Shown here piece after piece: positions 1-9,431 of a stretch of DNA of 64,000 bases. The notes under the pieces were generated by a model. The model did no database searches. It saw nothing but the letters and a program-made list of their open reading frames with translations, and was not told the DNA's origin. The stretch's first letter is position 1, and each line of letters starts with the position of its first letter. A program made the position numbers and the translations under genes. Source of the DNA: an uncultured Colwellia sp. (GTDB lineage Bacteria; Pseudomonadota; Gammaproteobacteria; Enterobacterales; Alteromonadaceae); contig CAJXWZ010000008.1 in assembly GCA_913062815.1 (NCBI GenBank), positions 1 to 64,000 of the forward strand. The letters run 5' to 3'.

Positions 1-301
1 AGAGATAACTTATCAAAACATCCACTTGGTTAAGCTATTTGCCTGAACCCCTTGGAACTGGTTGCGCATTGTAGAGATCTTTAAAAATGGTGCAAGCATT
101 ATTTTTAAACTTTTAGTTGTTCGAAGATTTATTAACCTAAACGACTGTATATCGAACTAATCTAGGTTCTACTCTATTTAATTGCATGTTTTTTACACTT
201 ATAGTTGCACTCTGGTATAAGGTGGGTAACATGGAATTGTAAATTTTGTTTTTACATTCTTGTTCTTATATTAATAATAAAATAATAATTAGGTATTCCT
301 T
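1..301. other. Leading intergenic region, no gene
   Basis: No coding region is supported here. It holds the upstream region of the RRM gene that starts at 302. A possible promoter for that gene is TTGCAC at 205-210 and TAACAT at 227-232 (16-base spacer), leaving an AT-rich leader of roughly 60 bases. A longer structured leader, as in cold-shock genes, cannot be judged by eye. Confidence 0.4.
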
Positions 302-766
302 ATGAAGTCTCCGAACATCTCAACAGTACTTATAGCACTAGGTTTTGCTATTATCGCTTTTTTTGTTTTTAGTGCCATAGCAGCGGCGCCGGCTTTAATT
401 GCTGGCTTTGTATTTGTCAGTATTTTTGTTTCATCATTATTCGTTAATTCTTCTGCCCAACTCGGTGCTACTACATCTTCAGATCAAACTAATGCTGATG
501 TAAAAACGCTTTATGTTGGTAATTTACCTTATCGCGCAAACGAAACGGCGGTACGTGAATTATTTGCCAACTACGGTAATGTTGAATCAGTTAGGCTGAT
601 GAAAGATAAACATACCGGTAAGCGTAGAGGGTTTGGTTTCGTTGAAATGTCAGCGTCAGATCTGGACAATGCTATATCTGCTCTAAATGATTCAGAATTC
701 CAACAACGTACTTTGAAGGTGAGGGAAGCTAAAGAGCGACCTGAACAAGTAGACAACGCTAACTAG
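302..766 (+). CDS. Membrane-anchored RRM-type RNA-binding protein
   Basis: The 154-residue protein has two parts. Residues about 8-50 are strongly hydrophobic and look like two membrane segments. Residues about 68-145 form an RNA recognition motif with a clear RNP2 (LYVGNL) and RNP1 (KRRGFGFVEM). Small RRM proteins are common in marine gammaproteobacteria and cyanobacteria, often cold-inducible, and bind single-stranded RNA; a hydrophobic N-terminus is less usual and would tether the RRM to the inner membrane with the RNA-binding part in the cytoplasm. The gene stands alone with its own terminator just downstream. The RRM call is secure from the motifs; the anchoring and any cold-shock role are inference. 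Confidence 0.88.
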   Translation: MKSPNISTVLIALGFAIIAFFVFSAIAAAPALIAGFVFVSIFVSSLFVNSSAQLGATTSSDQTNADVKTLYVGNLPYRANETAVRELFANYGNVESVRLMKDKHTGKRRGFGFVEMSASDLDNAISALNDSEFQQRTLKVREAKERPEQVDNAN

Positions 767-790
767 TTTCCAATTTTGACTATTTACAAA

Positions 791-822
791 CCGAATTAAT
801 TTATCATTAATTCGGTTTTTTA
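791..822 (+). terminator. Rho-independent terminator after the RRM gene
   Basis: Perfect 10-bp stem CCGAATTAAT / ATTAATTCGG around a 5-base loop, followed by a run of six T and then TATTTT. It lies 25 bases after the RRM stop codon and could also serve the converging DUF5610 gene. Confidence 0.9.
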
Positions 823-848
823 TTTTCTGGGTTAAATGCAAATACTAT

Positions 849-2066
849 TCAGGTTAATTTTTCCACGAAGTTATTAAACTGAGATAGTAATTGCTTGTCA
901 TAATTAAACTCTGAGTTTAAAACTGATTCAAGTAACTGATTAAACTGCATGCCTTCACGGTCTAGCATTTGATTAGCGTTTTCTCTTAACTCTTTAAAGT
1001 CGCCAATAAAATCTAGTACCGGCCGTGCGATAGTATTTAGTTTATCATTTGATAAATCATCGTAGCTCGCGATTTCTTTATACGTCTGACTAACAACACT
1101 TGTTTGGGTTTGTCTTAATTCTAAATTGAATGATCGCAATTGCGCTTCGTCGTATCCTAAAGCTACCGCTTTATTGAAGGCGTCATCTAGATTACCCGCA
1201 AAGAAATCCTTTTCTATTCTACTTATGTCTTTAATTAATGATTGAATTGCTTGTAATTCCTCTTCATCTAAATCTCCTTGAACAGAAAATGAAAAATTCA
1301 TTGCTGAAGAGGAATATTTATTACTTTCATAACTCATTTCGGAAGAGTCATGATCAGAACCATAATTAAAACTTTCACTTGCGTAAGTCTCTTCGAGTGC
1401 ACTGAACGATATACTCACCAGATCGCCATCTGCTGTGGTAATTGATAAATCACTACTATTAGCCTGAGAACTATATTTCTCGCTGCTATAATTGACAGAC
1501 TGTGCGGTAAGTGGAGATACATGTGTAGATTCAATATTATTGCCGCCCAGCAAGTCTTCTTCTGCTTTATCAAGCGCTGTATTAATTAAAGATCGCGCTT
1601 TTTCTATTCCCCCACTTAGATCTTCATCTAAAACATTAAGCTGACTTAATTCTTCAATTGCTTCATCTATACCACTATTTGCTCCTTGACGAGCTTGCCC
1701 AAGCATTTCGGCTAACTCGTTACTCGTAGCTCCTCTGGATTTTGCTGCAGTTAAACTTGAGTTAACAAAAGTCATCACATTTTTAGCGACGGCTTCAAAA
1801 TCAAAAAAATTCTGCTGCTCTTGTTCAATTGAAGTTGATTCATTAAGTCGATTTGTCTGAAATTCATGCGTAGACGAAAACTTTGCCGAAATGGATTGCT
1901 GTACCATCTTTAATGCAACGACTGATTTTTCACTTATCGAGGTGGAGTCAGTAGTATTATCTGCTCGCGATATTACGGAATCACTTAGATGATTATTACG
2001 AAAATTTGGATTATGAAAATTGGCCAAGGAGCTAAAGCTTGGCAAGTTATTGATATGGCTCATCAC
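849..2066 (-). CDS. DUF5610-type protein of unknown function
   Basis: The 405-residue protein is Ser/Asn/Glu/Gln-rich with no signal peptide or membrane segment. Residues about 88-175 (from FDFEAVAKNVMTF on) resemble the DUF5610 helical domain found in Shewanella, Vibrio and Alteromonas proteins; the rest is low-complexity and predicted helical, including a Ser/Tyr-rich stretch near the middle. The start has a reasonable purine-rich upstream region, and a second Met follows immediately. Neighbours are convergent (RRM gene) and divergent (trmA), so it is probably monocistronic. The family assignment is from pattern memory and the function is unknown. Confidence 0.6.
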   Translation of the reverse strand: MMSHINNLPSFSSLANFHNPNFRNNHLSDSVISRADNTTDSTSISEKSVVALKMVQQSISAKFSSTHEFQTNRLNESTSIEQEQQNFFDFEAVAKNVMTFVNSSLTAAKSRGATSNELAEMLGQARQGANSGIDEAIEELSQLNVLDEDLSGGIEKARSLINTALDKAEEDLLGGNNIESTHVSPLTAQSVNYSSEKYSSQANSSDLSITTADGDLVSISFSALEETYASESFNYGSDHDSSEMSYESNKYSSSAMNFSFSVQGDLDEEELQAIQSLIKDISRIEKDFFAGNLDDAFNKAVALGYDEAQLRSFNLELRQTQTSVVSQTYKEIASYDDLSNDKLNTIARPVLDFIGDFKELRENANQMLDREGMQFNQLLESVLNSEFNYDKQLLSQFNNFVEKLT

Positions 2067-2250
2067 ATTCTCTCCTAAAGATACTTTATCTTAATATCGG
2101 CAAAATCAAGACAAACTTGAGAAATAAATTACGCTGTATTACTACTCTATACTGGACAAAAGGTAAACTGACGCTAAAATTGCGCTCATTAATAACAAGC
2201 CCTTTTGAGCATTAAAATTAACGCTCAACTCTAAAAATAAGGTAAACCTA

Positions 2251-3345
2251 ATGTTTAGTCATATTCATCCCGATAACTACAGTCAACAATTGTCGGCTAA
2301 AAACAAAGAGATGAGTGAACTGTTTTCTTGTTTTGACCTTCCTGATGCGGAAATTTTCCCGTCAGAGCCATTGAACTATCGTTTGCGAGCTGAATTTAGA
2401 GTATGGCACCAAGGTGATGATCTTTATTACATTATGTTTAATAGTGAAACTAAAGAAAAATTCAGAGTGAACGATTTTCCTGTCGCTAGTACATTGATCA
2501 ATCAAGCAATGAAAGCTCTACTGACATTAATCAAAGATAAGAAAGAACTACGTTATAAGCTTTTTCAAGTTGATTTCCTTTCCACTTTAAGTGGCGAGTT
2601 ATTAATTAGCATGCTCTATCATAAGCCTCTTGAATCCAATTGGGAGAATTCGGCTAAAGCTTTAAAAGAACAGTTAGCCGATATTGCACCTGTCGATGTT
2701 ATTGGTCGAGCAAAGAAACAGAAGATAATAATAGATAAAGATTATGTAATGGAAAAACTGCAGGTAGGCAGTAGCACTTTTGTATACCAGCAAGTAGAAA
2801 ATAGTTTTACTCAACCTAATGGTGGAGTAAACGAAAAAATGCTGTTATGGGCACAACAATCTACAATAAATACTGGTGGTGATTTAATTGAGCTATATTG
2901 CGGTAATGGTAATTTTAGTATTGCGTTAGCTCAAAATTTCAACCGTGTTTTGGGGACAGAGATTTCAAAGACATCAGTACGCTCTGCTCAAATAAACATC
3001 AAAGCAAATAATATTGATAATATTGATATAGTGCGCATGTCGAGTGAAGAATTTAGTCAAGCCATGAACGGTGAAAGGAAATTTAGGCGCTTGGAAGGGT
3101 TTGACTTAACCACTTACCATTACGACACCGTTTTAGTTGATCCCCCTCGGGCGGGGTTAGATAAAGATAGTATCGAATTAGTAAGCCGTTTTAATAAAAT
3201 AATTTATATTTCTTGTAATCCAAATACGTTAAAAGATAATTTAACAGAATTAACTAAAACTCATGTCATTGAAAAATTCGCTTTATTTGACCAGTTTCCT
3301 TATACAGATCATATCGAAACTGGCGTAGTGTTAACCCGCAAGTAA
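2251..3345 (+). CDS. trmA: tRNA (uracil-5-)-methyltransferase TrmA
   Basis: This SAM-dependent enzyme makes m5U54 (ribothymidine) in the T-loop of tRNAs. At 364 residues it has the usual family length. Visible motifs are the SAM-binding stretch IELYCGNGNFSIALA (about 213-227), DPPRAGL (about 297) and the catalytic ISCNPNTL (about 323), where the Cys attacks uracil C6. The order trmA-fabR-sthA matches the E. coli neighbourhood, with the desaturase inserted here. It is convergent with fabR, with only 15 bases between the stop codons. Confidence 0.96.
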   Translation: MFSHIHPDNYSQQLSAKNKEMSELFSCFDLPDAEIFPSEPLNYRLRAEFRVWHQGDDLYYIMFNSETKEKFRVNDFPVASTLINQAMKALLTLIKDKKELRYKLFQVDFLSTLSGELLISMLYHKPLESNWENSAKALKEQLADIAPVDVIGRAKKQKIIIDKDYVMEKLQVGSSTFVYQQVENSFTQPNGGVNEKMLLWAQQSTINTGGDLIELYCGNGNFSIALAQNFNRVLGTEISKTSVRSAQINIKANNIDNIDIVRMSSEEFSQAMNGERKFRRLEGFDLTTYHYDTVLVDPPRAGLDKDSIELVSRFNKIIYISCNPNTLKDNLTELTKTHVIEKFALFDQFPYTDHIETGVVLTRK

Positions 3346-3360
3346 CAATACTCAAGCAGA

Positions 3361-3996
3361 TCACTTACGTGATCTCCTTGATAATTTTCGTCTGTCGCTG
3401 AGTTCAGCCGCGCCACGGGCAATAAAACGCAATTGTTGAATAGTTTGTTTTGACAACTGTTGCCTTTCAGCACTATCTTCCATATCCAGTGCATCTGAGC
3501 CAGCACTAAAAACAATAGTAACGGCAGCATTGGCTTGCATATAGGCAACTTCAGAGTCTAAATCGTTTGCTTGTTGTAAGTAGTCACATAATTCCATAGT
3601 AAAATAACGGATTTCTCTAATAACTGCTGCTCTAAAAGCCGATGAAGTGCCTGAACGTTCTCGGAGCAGCAAACGAAAAACATTACCGTTGCTTTCTATC
3701 AGCTCCATAAAAGTTTCAACCGAAATTTGTATAACTGAACCACCTTTAGCTATACGCTGACGTGCTTGACGCATTAGTTGCCTTAAGGTCAAGCCAGCCT
3801 CATCTACTAAAGTAAGACCAAGTTCATTCATATCAGTGAAATGACGATAAAAGGAAGTAGGTGCCAGACCTGCTTCTTTAGCAACTTCCCGCAAACTTAA
3901 GCTGGAGAAACTTCTTTCAGCACTTAACTGATTTAGCGCCGCCTCAACAAGTAGCCGACGGGTTTTTTCTTTTTGCTGAGCACGAACTCCACTCAT
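3361..3996 (-). CDS. fabR: TetR-family regulator of unsaturated fatty acid synthesis FabR
   Basis: FabR represses unsaturated fatty acid genes in response to the saturated/unsaturated acyl balance. The 211-residue protein follows E. coli FabR closely through the N-terminal helix-turn-helix ([20 protein letters not shown], about 39-58) and the sensor half ([22 protein letters not shown]). The start [14 protein letters not shown] matches the conserved N-terminus. It diverges from a desaturase gene whose promoter holds a perfect FabR-type palindrome, so desaturase control by FabR is very likely. Confidence 0.95.
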   Translation of the reverse strand: MSGVRAQQKEKTRRLLVEAALNQLSAERSFSSLSLREVAKEAGLAPTSFYRHFTDMNELGLTLVDEAGLTLRQLMRQARQRIAKGGSVIQISVETFMELIESNGNVFRLLLRERSGTSSAFRAAVIREIRYFTMELCDYLQQANDLDSEVAYMQANAAVTIVFSAGSDALDMEDSAERQQLSKQTIQQLRFIARGAAELSDRRKLSRRSRK

Positions 3997-4133
3997 GGGG
4001 AAAACTCTTTTGAAAACAAACTGCCATTATCATACTGCAATCAAGAATTAATGTCTCTTGGTGATAATGTTAACTCGCAATGTAAAAATATCTTCAAATG
4101 TTCTTGACTGGTCTGACGATCTGGCTACACTAT

Positions 4134-4157
4134 TATAATAGCGTACACGTGTACGCT
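4134..4157 (+). promoter_or_regulatory. Desaturase promoter -10 with FabR operator
   Basis: TATAAT at 4134-4139 is followed directly by the 18-bp perfect palindrome AGCGTACACGTGTACGCT (4140-4157). This matches the FabR operator pattern known upstream of fabA and fabB. A site just after the -10 would cover the transcription start and block initiation when FabR is bound. The -35 is less clear (TCTGAC near 4112). Confidence 0.85.
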
Positions 4158-4182
4158 TAAATTTTCCGTTCAGAGATATAAA

Positions 4183-5301
4183 ATGAAAAAACCCAATATT
4201 ATTTGGCTAAATGTAGCTGTTTTTGCCATAACTTTTTTAGTTGCCGCTATTGCGGTACCTTATCGCGCCTTTACTGTCGGCTTTGATAGCACAGAGGTAA
4301 TATTTGCTTTGATATGCTTTATTTATTGTGGCATGTCGATTACGGCTGGTTATCATCGTTTGTGGTCGCACAAAACCTATCAAGCTCATTGGAGTTTACG
4401 TTTTATTTTCGCATTAGGTGGTGCTTTTGCACTACAAAATAGTGCTTTACATTGGTCTTCCGATCATAGAATCCATCATAAGCATGTCGATAAAAATGAC
4501 ATTGATCCCTACTCTGCCAAAATGGGCTTTTGGTATTCCCACATTGGTTGGATGTGTCGTGAGTATCAGGCAAACCGTTATCACGATTATAAAAATGTCC
4601 GGGATTTACAAAAAGACGCTATCGTGATGTGGCAACATAAACATTACTTATTATTAACGCTAGGCATGAATTTTGGTATACCTATCGCGTTCGGTTTATG
4701 GCATGGAAATCTGATTAACAGCCTGTTACTTGTAGGCTTTCTACGTTTAGTATTAAGCCACCATACAACTTTTTTTATTAACTCTTTAGCTCATATCTGG
4801 GGAAAACAAACTTATACCGATAAAAATACCGCCAGAGATAATGGCTTTTTAGCTTTTCTGACTTTTGGTGAGGGATACCATAATTACCACCATATTTTCG
4901 AAAATGATTATCGAAATGGTATTCGCTGGTGGCAGTTTGATCCTACTAAATGGTTAATTAAAAGCTGCCAATGGATTGGGCTCACAGATAAATTGCGTAC
5001 TAGCCCAGAAGATAAAATTGAAAAAATGCGCCTTGCCATGACGCTAAAACGCAGTAAAGATAAATTGATTCAATTACCTAATGCTGAGCAAACCATTTTA
5101 CAACTCCAACAAGAATATGATCTGTTGATTACTAAGCTAAATGCTTACTATCAAGTGCGCAAAACACTGCTCAATGCGAAGCGTGTACAAGTACTCGCTG
5201 ATGTTGAGAAATCTGAATTGATGAAACAATATCAAGAATTGAAAGAGAAGTTGATTGAACAGCAAAAAAGTTGGCAAATCCTGACAGCAAAACTCGCTTA
5301 A
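4183..5301 (+). CDS. Membrane acyl-lipid/acyl-CoA fatty acid desaturase
   Basis: This integral membrane di-iron desaturase probably introduces a delta-9 double bond aerobically to keep membranes fluid. The three histidine boxes are visible: HRLWSH (about 58), HRIHHKH (about 95) and HNYHH (about 238). Four hydrophobic membrane segments are spread over residues 8-210. The C-terminal about 75 residues are hydrophilic and coiled-coil-like, longer than in minimal family members. Control by FabR is supported by the operator in its promoter. Substrate (lipid or CoA thioester) and exact position cannot be told from sequence. Confidence 0.9.
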   Translation: MKKPNIIWLNVAVFAITFLVAAIAVPYRAFTVGFDSTEVIFALICFIYCGMSITAGYHRLWSHKTYQAHWSLRFIFALGGAFALQNSALHWSSDHRIHHKHVDKNDIDPYSAKMGFWYSHIGWMCREYQANRYHDYKNVRDLQKDAIVMWQHKHYLLLTLGMNFGIPIAFGLWHGNLINSLLLVGFLRLVLSHHTTFFINSLAHIWGKQTYTDKNTARDNGFLAFLTFGEGYHNYHHIFENDYRNGIRWWQFDPTKWLIKSCQWIGLTDKLRTSPEDKIEKMRLAMTLKRSKDKLIQLPNAEQTILQLQQEYDLLITKLNAYYQVRKTLLNAKRVQVLADVEKSELMKQYQELKEKLIEQQKSWQILTAKLA

Positions 5302-5404
5302 TAATCAATATAATAAGCTAGCATATTGTTATTACCATTTTCCTTAAATCCTGCTAAAATTTTCATCATGAAAATTAATACTAGCAGGGTATGGGGAAAG
5401 TCTT

Positions 5405-6844
5405 TTGGCTAAGAGTAAAACAAATAAAGTAGCAAAATCAGATACAAGTAATAATTTCGACTATGACGTGATCATCATAGGTACCGGACCTGGTGGTGAA
5501 GGCGCTTCAATGGAGCTAGCCAAAAAAGATAAAAAGGTCGCTATTGTTGAACGTCATACCGATGTCGGTGGCGGTTGTACTCATTGGGGAACTATACCTT
5601 CTAAGGCCTTACGTCAAAGTGTCAGTCGGTTAATTGAGTATAATTCTAATCCCTTATTTCGTGGTACTGATAAACCAAAGCATTTAACTTGCTCTGATAT
5701 TCTCAGTCATGCTTCAACGGTAATTCGTAAACAAGTTCAGCTTCGCAGTGGTTTTTATGATCGTAATCGAGTTGAGTTAATCACTGGCGAAGCCTCTTTT
5801 ATTGATGAACATACTGTCCAAATATTGAAAGAAGATGGCTCAATTGACACACATACAGCTGAAAAGATAGTTATCGCCACCGGTTCACACCCATACAGGC
5901 CGGCTGATATTGACTTTAATCATCCCCGCGTTTATGACTCTGACACAATTCTTTCATTAAAGCATGAACCTCGCTCCATTATTATCTATGGTGCCGGTGT
6001 CATTGGTAGTGAATATGCCTGCATATTTCGAGGCCTTGGCGTTAAAGTTGATTTAGTTAATACCCGTGATCGCCTTTTGTCATTTTTAGACGATGAAATG
6101 TCTGACTCTTTAAGCTATCACTTATGGAATAACGGTGTTCTTATCCGTCACGGAGAACAAATAGAACGTGTTGAAGCAAGTGATGATGCTGTTGTTGTTC
6201 ATTTAGAGTCGGGCAAAAAAATGCGGGCAGATTGCTTACTGTTTGCTAATGGTAGGACAGGTAATACTGCTAATTTGAATTTGACTAATACGGGCTTAAT
6301 CGCTGATGGTCGTGGTCAACTTAAAGTTAATAATCAATATCAAACTGAAGTGGACAATATTTATGCCGTTGGTGATGTTATCGGTTATCCAAGCCTAGCA
6401 AGTGCGGCTTATGATCAAGGCAGACTTGCCGCTTCAGCCATGATTGACCACAAGAGTAGTGCTAAATTAATTGCTGATATTCCAACAGGCATTTATACCA
6501 TACCTGAAATTAGCTCTGTCGGAAAAACAGAGCAAGAATTAACAGAAGCTAAAATTCCATACGAAGTCGGTAGAGCACAGTTTAAGCATTTAGCAAGGGC
6601 ACAAATAACAAATAGTTTAGTCGGCTCATTAAAACTTCTCTTTCACCGTGAAACTAAAGAGATTTTAGGTATTCATTGTTTTGGGGAAAATGCTGCAGAA
6701 ATTATTCATATCGGTCAAGCAATCATGCAGCAAACTAATGGTGGCAACACCATAGAGTATTTTGTAAATACTACTTTCAACTATCCAACGATGGCAGAAG
6801 CATTTCGTGTTGCGGCTTTAAATGGCTTAAATAGATTATTCTAA
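5405..6844 (+). CDS. sthA: Soluble pyridine nucleotide transhydrogenase SthA
   Basis: This FAD enzyme transfers hydride between NADPH and NAD+ in the cytoplasm. Its 479 residues show the FAD-binding GTGPGGEGA (about 27), the redox-site region [15 protein letters not shown] with only one Cys as in SthA (not the two of lipoamide dehydrogenase), the second nucleotide site [10 protein letters not shown] (about 198) and GDVIG near 320. The start is TTG at 5405 behind GGGGAAAG; no ATG lies in the right place. It has about 12 more N-terminal residues (Lys/Ser/Asn-rich) than E. coli SthA. A strong hairpin follows. Confidence 0.95.
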   Translation: MAKSKTNKVAKSDTSNNFDYDVIIIGTGPGGEGASMELAKKDKKVAIVERHTDVGGGCTHWGTIPSKALRQSVSRLIEYNSNPLFRGTDKPKHLTCSDILSHASTVIRKQVQLRSGFYDRNRVELITGEASFIDEHTVQILKEDGSIDTHTAEKIVIATGSHPYRPADIDFNHPRVYDSDTILSLKHEPRSIIIYGAGVIGSEYACIFRGLGVKVDLVNTRDRLLSFLDDEMSDSLSYHLWNNGVLIRHGEQIERVEASDDAVVVHLESGKKMRADCLLFANGRTGNTANLNLTNTGLIADGRGQLKVNNQYQTEVDNIYAVGDVIGYPSLASAAYDQGRLAASAMIDHKSSAKLIADIPTGIYTIPEISSVGKTEQELTEAKIPYEVGRAQFKHLARAQITNSLVGSLKLLFHRETKEILGIHCFGENAAEIIHIGQAIMQQTNGGNTIEYFVNTTFNYPTMAEAFRVAALNGLNRLF

Positions 6845-6860
6845 TTATTTTGTTATTTTA

Positions 6861-6888
6861 ATATTGGCGCATTGATATGCGCCAATAT
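6861..6888 (+). terminator. Terminator after sthA
   Basis: Perfect 12-bp inverted repeat ATATTGGCGCAT / ATGCGCCAATAT with a TGAT loop, followed by TTCTCGTTTT. It covers the most upstream possible start of the next gene (6872), which argues for the downstream start at 6908. Confidence 0.85.
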
Positions 6889-6907
6889 TTCTCGTTTTGG
6901 TAAAAAT

Positions 6908-7420
6908 ATGAAATCAACTACCTACATTACATTTTTATTACTTTTCAGTGTAAGTTGTCAAGCTGTTGACAATTATAGTGTCTACCTTGTTCGGCATGCT
7001 GAAAAATTAACAGAGACGAAAAACCCTTCGCTAACTGATTGTGGTAAGACAAGGGCCAAGCAATTGGCAAATATACTCTCTAAAGCTGAAATTACTTCAC
7101 TGTATAGCACTAGCTATCAACGCACGATGCAAACAGCTGCGCCGATAGCCAAGCAACAGCAGTTGACGATTAAAAATTATAATCCTAGGCATTTGGAACA
7201 ATTTGCACTGCAACTAAAAACAAAACAAGAAAATGCCCTCGTTGTCGGACACAGTAACACCACTCCTCTGCTCACCGCATTATTGGCTGAACAAGCCGTT
7301 GCTCCATTAACAGAGTATGATTTTGACTTTTTATATCAGGTTCAATTTAACCAGGGTAAGGCAATACTAACCGTATTACAGCAACCTTTAAAATGTCAAA
7401 CGCTTGAAAGTAAGCATTAG
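6908..7420 (+). CDS. Periplasmic histidine phosphatase family protein (SixA/phosphoglycerate-mutase-like)
   Basis: About 170 residues from the ATG at 6908; this start gives a signal peptide (hydrophobic core TFLLLFSVSCQA), whereas the longer reading begins inside the sthA terminator. The catalytic RHAEK comes soon after the mature N-terminus, with conserved Arg in SYQRTMQTA and the second His in VVGHSNTTP. The family hydrolyses phosphate esters through a phosphohistidine; the substrate is unknown. A Cys at the cleavage region (VSCQA) might instead make it a lipoprotein. Its TAG stop uses the first G of the inserted MITE. Confidence 0.8.
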   Translation: MKSTTYITFLLLFSVSCQAVDNYSVYLVRHAEKLTETKNPSLTDCGKTRAKQLANILSKAEITSLYSTSYQRTMQTAAPIAKQQQLTIKNYNPRHLEQFALQLKTKQENALVVGHSNTTPLLTALLAEQAVAPLTEYDFDFLYQVQFNQGKAILTVLQQPLKCQTLESKH

Positions 7421-7683
7421 GGGCTGTTGATCTTTCCAGATTGCTTTTGCAGCGAATTATTGGGTATTTATACAAGGCGGAGCCTTTGCCATGTGGTTGT
7501 TCCACATAAAAAGGCGATAACGCAGTAAAAATGACCAACAAACGCTGTCCGAAGGATTCGGCTAAAAGCGTTTTATGCTTTGTCGAGTAGTATTTGCTTA
7601 GAATGACTAGGCTACACACTACTCGCCGCGACTAAAACGCTTTTATCTCGAACAAAATTTAACCCTGAAAGATCAATAGCCCC
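7420..7683. mobile_element. 264-bp MITE with 17-bp terminal inverted repeats (IS5/IS427-like)
   Basis: Left end GGGGCTGTTGATCTTTC (7420-7436) and the reverse complement of 7667-7683 (GGGGCTATTGATCTTTC) match at 16 of 17 positions. A TA dinucleotide flanks both sides (7418-7419 and 7684-7685) as the likely target duplication. The interior carries nested inverted repeats (TAAAAGCGTTTTA near 7563 against CTAAAACGCTTTTA near 7632; GAGTAGT against ACTACTC) and no credible gene. Ends beginning GGGGCT with a TA duplication suggest mobilisation by an IS5-family (IS427-group) transposase, which is not in the window. Confidence 0.8.
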
Positions 7684-8099
7684 TAGTATTGGTCACGGTT
7701 TTCACCCAGTTGAATGAGTTCAAGATCAGTTATTTGATAAGGCTGACCCCATTGTTGAATGGTCATTATATCGGTTATTTCGTGACCTTTAATACGTAAT
7801 AAGGTACCGTCAATTTTATATTTTACCGGTAAGTTCATTGGTAAAAGTTTAGCCCCATCTTTTGAAATCAAGCCATAAAAACCGCCTTCTAAGCCAAAAT
7901 ATTTTACCGATACTTTTTGCCATGTTTGTTTGATTATTGCCACCTCTGGGTTACTTATTATTGCTGCGTCATTCTTTTCCTCAGCTAAGACTGTTTGCTT
8001 TTGCTCTGATGGACTATTTTGATCTACACTTATTGAGCCACACGCTGAAACAATTAAAACGAGTAGAACAATAAACTTCCTTGAAATAACTATCATCAT
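7683..8099 (-). CDS. Small lipoprotein of unknown function
   Basis: The 138-residue protein starts with a lipoprotein signal peptide: a hydrophobic run ending in VSAC, with Cys about residue 20 as the lipidation site and no Asp at +2, so outer-membrane sorting is plausible. The mature part has a Gln/Glu/Lys-rich linker and then a beta-rich domain with YFGLEGGFYGLISKDG. No family is recognised. The last base of its TAG stop codon belongs to the right end of the MITE. It lies downstream of malic enzyme on the same strand but behind a terminator. Confidence 0.7.
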   Translation of the reverse strand: MMIVISRKFIVLLVLIVSACGSISVDQNSPSEQKQTVLAEEKNDAAIISNPEVAIIKQTWQKVSVKYFGLEGGFYGLISKDGAKLLPMNLPVKYKIDGTLLRIKGHEITDIMTIQQWGQPYQITDLELIQLGENRDQY

Positions 8100-8122
8100 A
8101 TCTCCACTTAATATTATAGGCT

Positions 8123-8156
8123 AAAAAGGCCATGATCTTCACAAATCATAGCCTTT
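8123..8156 (-). terminator. Terminator after malic enzyme
   Basis: On the minus strand AAAGGC-T-ATGAT pairs with ATCAT-G-GCCTTT around a short loop and runs into a T-tract (plus-strand A run 8123-8127). It separates malic enzyme from the lipoprotein gene. Confidence 0.8.
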
Positions 8157-8189
8157 ATTACAACTAAATACACAAGTTAAAGCATTTTA

Positions 8190-9431
8190 TTACTGCATGT
8201 AATTATCAGGTAATGGCAAGGCCGCTACACCTGAATCAACAGCCGCTTGTGCAACAGCTTTTGCAACAACGCCGCAAAGACGAGAATCCATCGGTTTAGG
8301 GATGATATAATCTTTACCAAAGCTAAGTTCAGTTACACCACTTGCTGTCAAGACTTCACTTGGCACTTCCTCTTTGGCTAAAGCACGTATAGCGTGAACT
8401 GCAGCAATCTTCATTTCATCATTAATAGTGCGCGCTCTTACATCTAAAGCACCACGGAAAATAAATGGAAAACATAATACATTATTTACCTGATTAGGGT
8501 AATCAGAACGTCCCGTCGCCATAATTAAATCATCACGTGCAGTAATTGCCAGTTCAGGTTTGATCTCTGGATCAGGATTTGAACAAGCGAACACAACGGG
8601 TTTGTCTGCCATCAATTTAACTTGATCTTGATTTAACAAATTTGGACCTGAAACACCAACAAAAACATCTGCACCAACAATGGCATCATCTAAGGTACGC
8701 TTGTCGGTATTATTGGCAAATAATTTTTTGTATTCATTTAAATCGTCTCGACGAGTGTGAACTATGCCCTTAGAATCTAACATGTAAATTTTTTCACGCT
8801 GAGCTCCACATTTAATCAATAGCTCCATACAAGCAATTGCTGCTGCACCTGCGCCTAGACAAACAATGTTCGCCTGCTTAATATCCTTACCTTGAATATC
8901 TAGGGCATTCATCATACCTGCGGCTGTTACTATAGCAGTACCATGTTGGTCATCATGAAATACCGGAATTTTACAACGCTCAATCAATGCTTTTTCAATG
9001 GCAAAACACTCAGGCGCTTTAATGTCTTCAAGGTTAATACCACCAAAGCTATCAGCAATATTAGCAACGGTATTAACAAACTCTTCAATAGTTTTATGTT
9101 TTACTTCAATATCAAACGAATCGATATTTGCAAATCGTTTGAATAATAGTGACTTTCCTTCCATCACAGGCTTTGAAGCCATAGGACCTATGTTACCTAA
9201 ACCTAAAACCGCAGTACCATTACTAATGACGGCAACCGTATTACCTTTGGCCGTATACTTATAAACATCATCGGGGTTATCTGCTATTGCTCGACATGGC
9301 TCTGCAACACCAGGGCTATAAGCTAGCGATAAATCTTCACTTGTTTCTGCTGCGGTAGTTAAGGCAACACTGATTTTGCCCGGTGTAGGAGAAGAATGGT
9401 AATCAAGTGCTTGTTGACGAAAGTCTGTCAT
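8190..9431 (-). CDS. NAD(P)-dependent malic enzyme, short form
   Basis: It decarboxylates malate to pyruvate with reduction of NAD(P). At 413 residues it corresponds to the catalytic half of MaeB without the C-terminal phosphotransacetylase domain, as in many marine bacteria and in Gram-positives. Visible signatures are SLAYSPGVAEPC (about 36), the catalytic-Lys region GNIGPMASKPVMEGK, the metal-binding VFHDDQHGTA (about 157) and the nucleotide-binding GAGAAAIA (about 193). Cofactor preference cannot be read with confidence. It is followed by its own terminator and preceded by a 540-base gap. Confidence 0.93.
   Translation of the reverse strand: MTDFRQQALDYHSSPTPGKISVALTTAAETSEDLSLAYSPGVAEPCRAIADNPDDVYKYTAKGNTVAVISNGTAVLGLGNIGPMASKPVMEGKSLLFKRFANIDSFDIEVKHKTIEEFVNTVANIADSFGGINLEDIKAPECFAIEKALIERCKIPVFHDDQHGTAIVTAAGMMNALDIQGKDIKQANIVCLGAGAAAIACMELLIKCGAQREKIYMLDSKGIVHTRRDDLNEYKKLFANNTDKRTLDDAIVGADVFVGVSGPNLLNQDQVKLMADKPVVFACSNPDPEIKPELAITARDDLIMATGRSDYPNQVNNVLCFPFIFRGALDVRARTINDEMKIAAVHAIRALAKEEVPSEVLTASGVTELSFGKDYIIPKPMDSRLCGVVAKAVAQAAVDSGVAALPLPDNYMQ

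Noticed and set aside
7347-7619. A 90-residue minus-strand ORF across the phosphatase end and the MITE
   Set aside because: It spans the MITE boundary and has no coding features.
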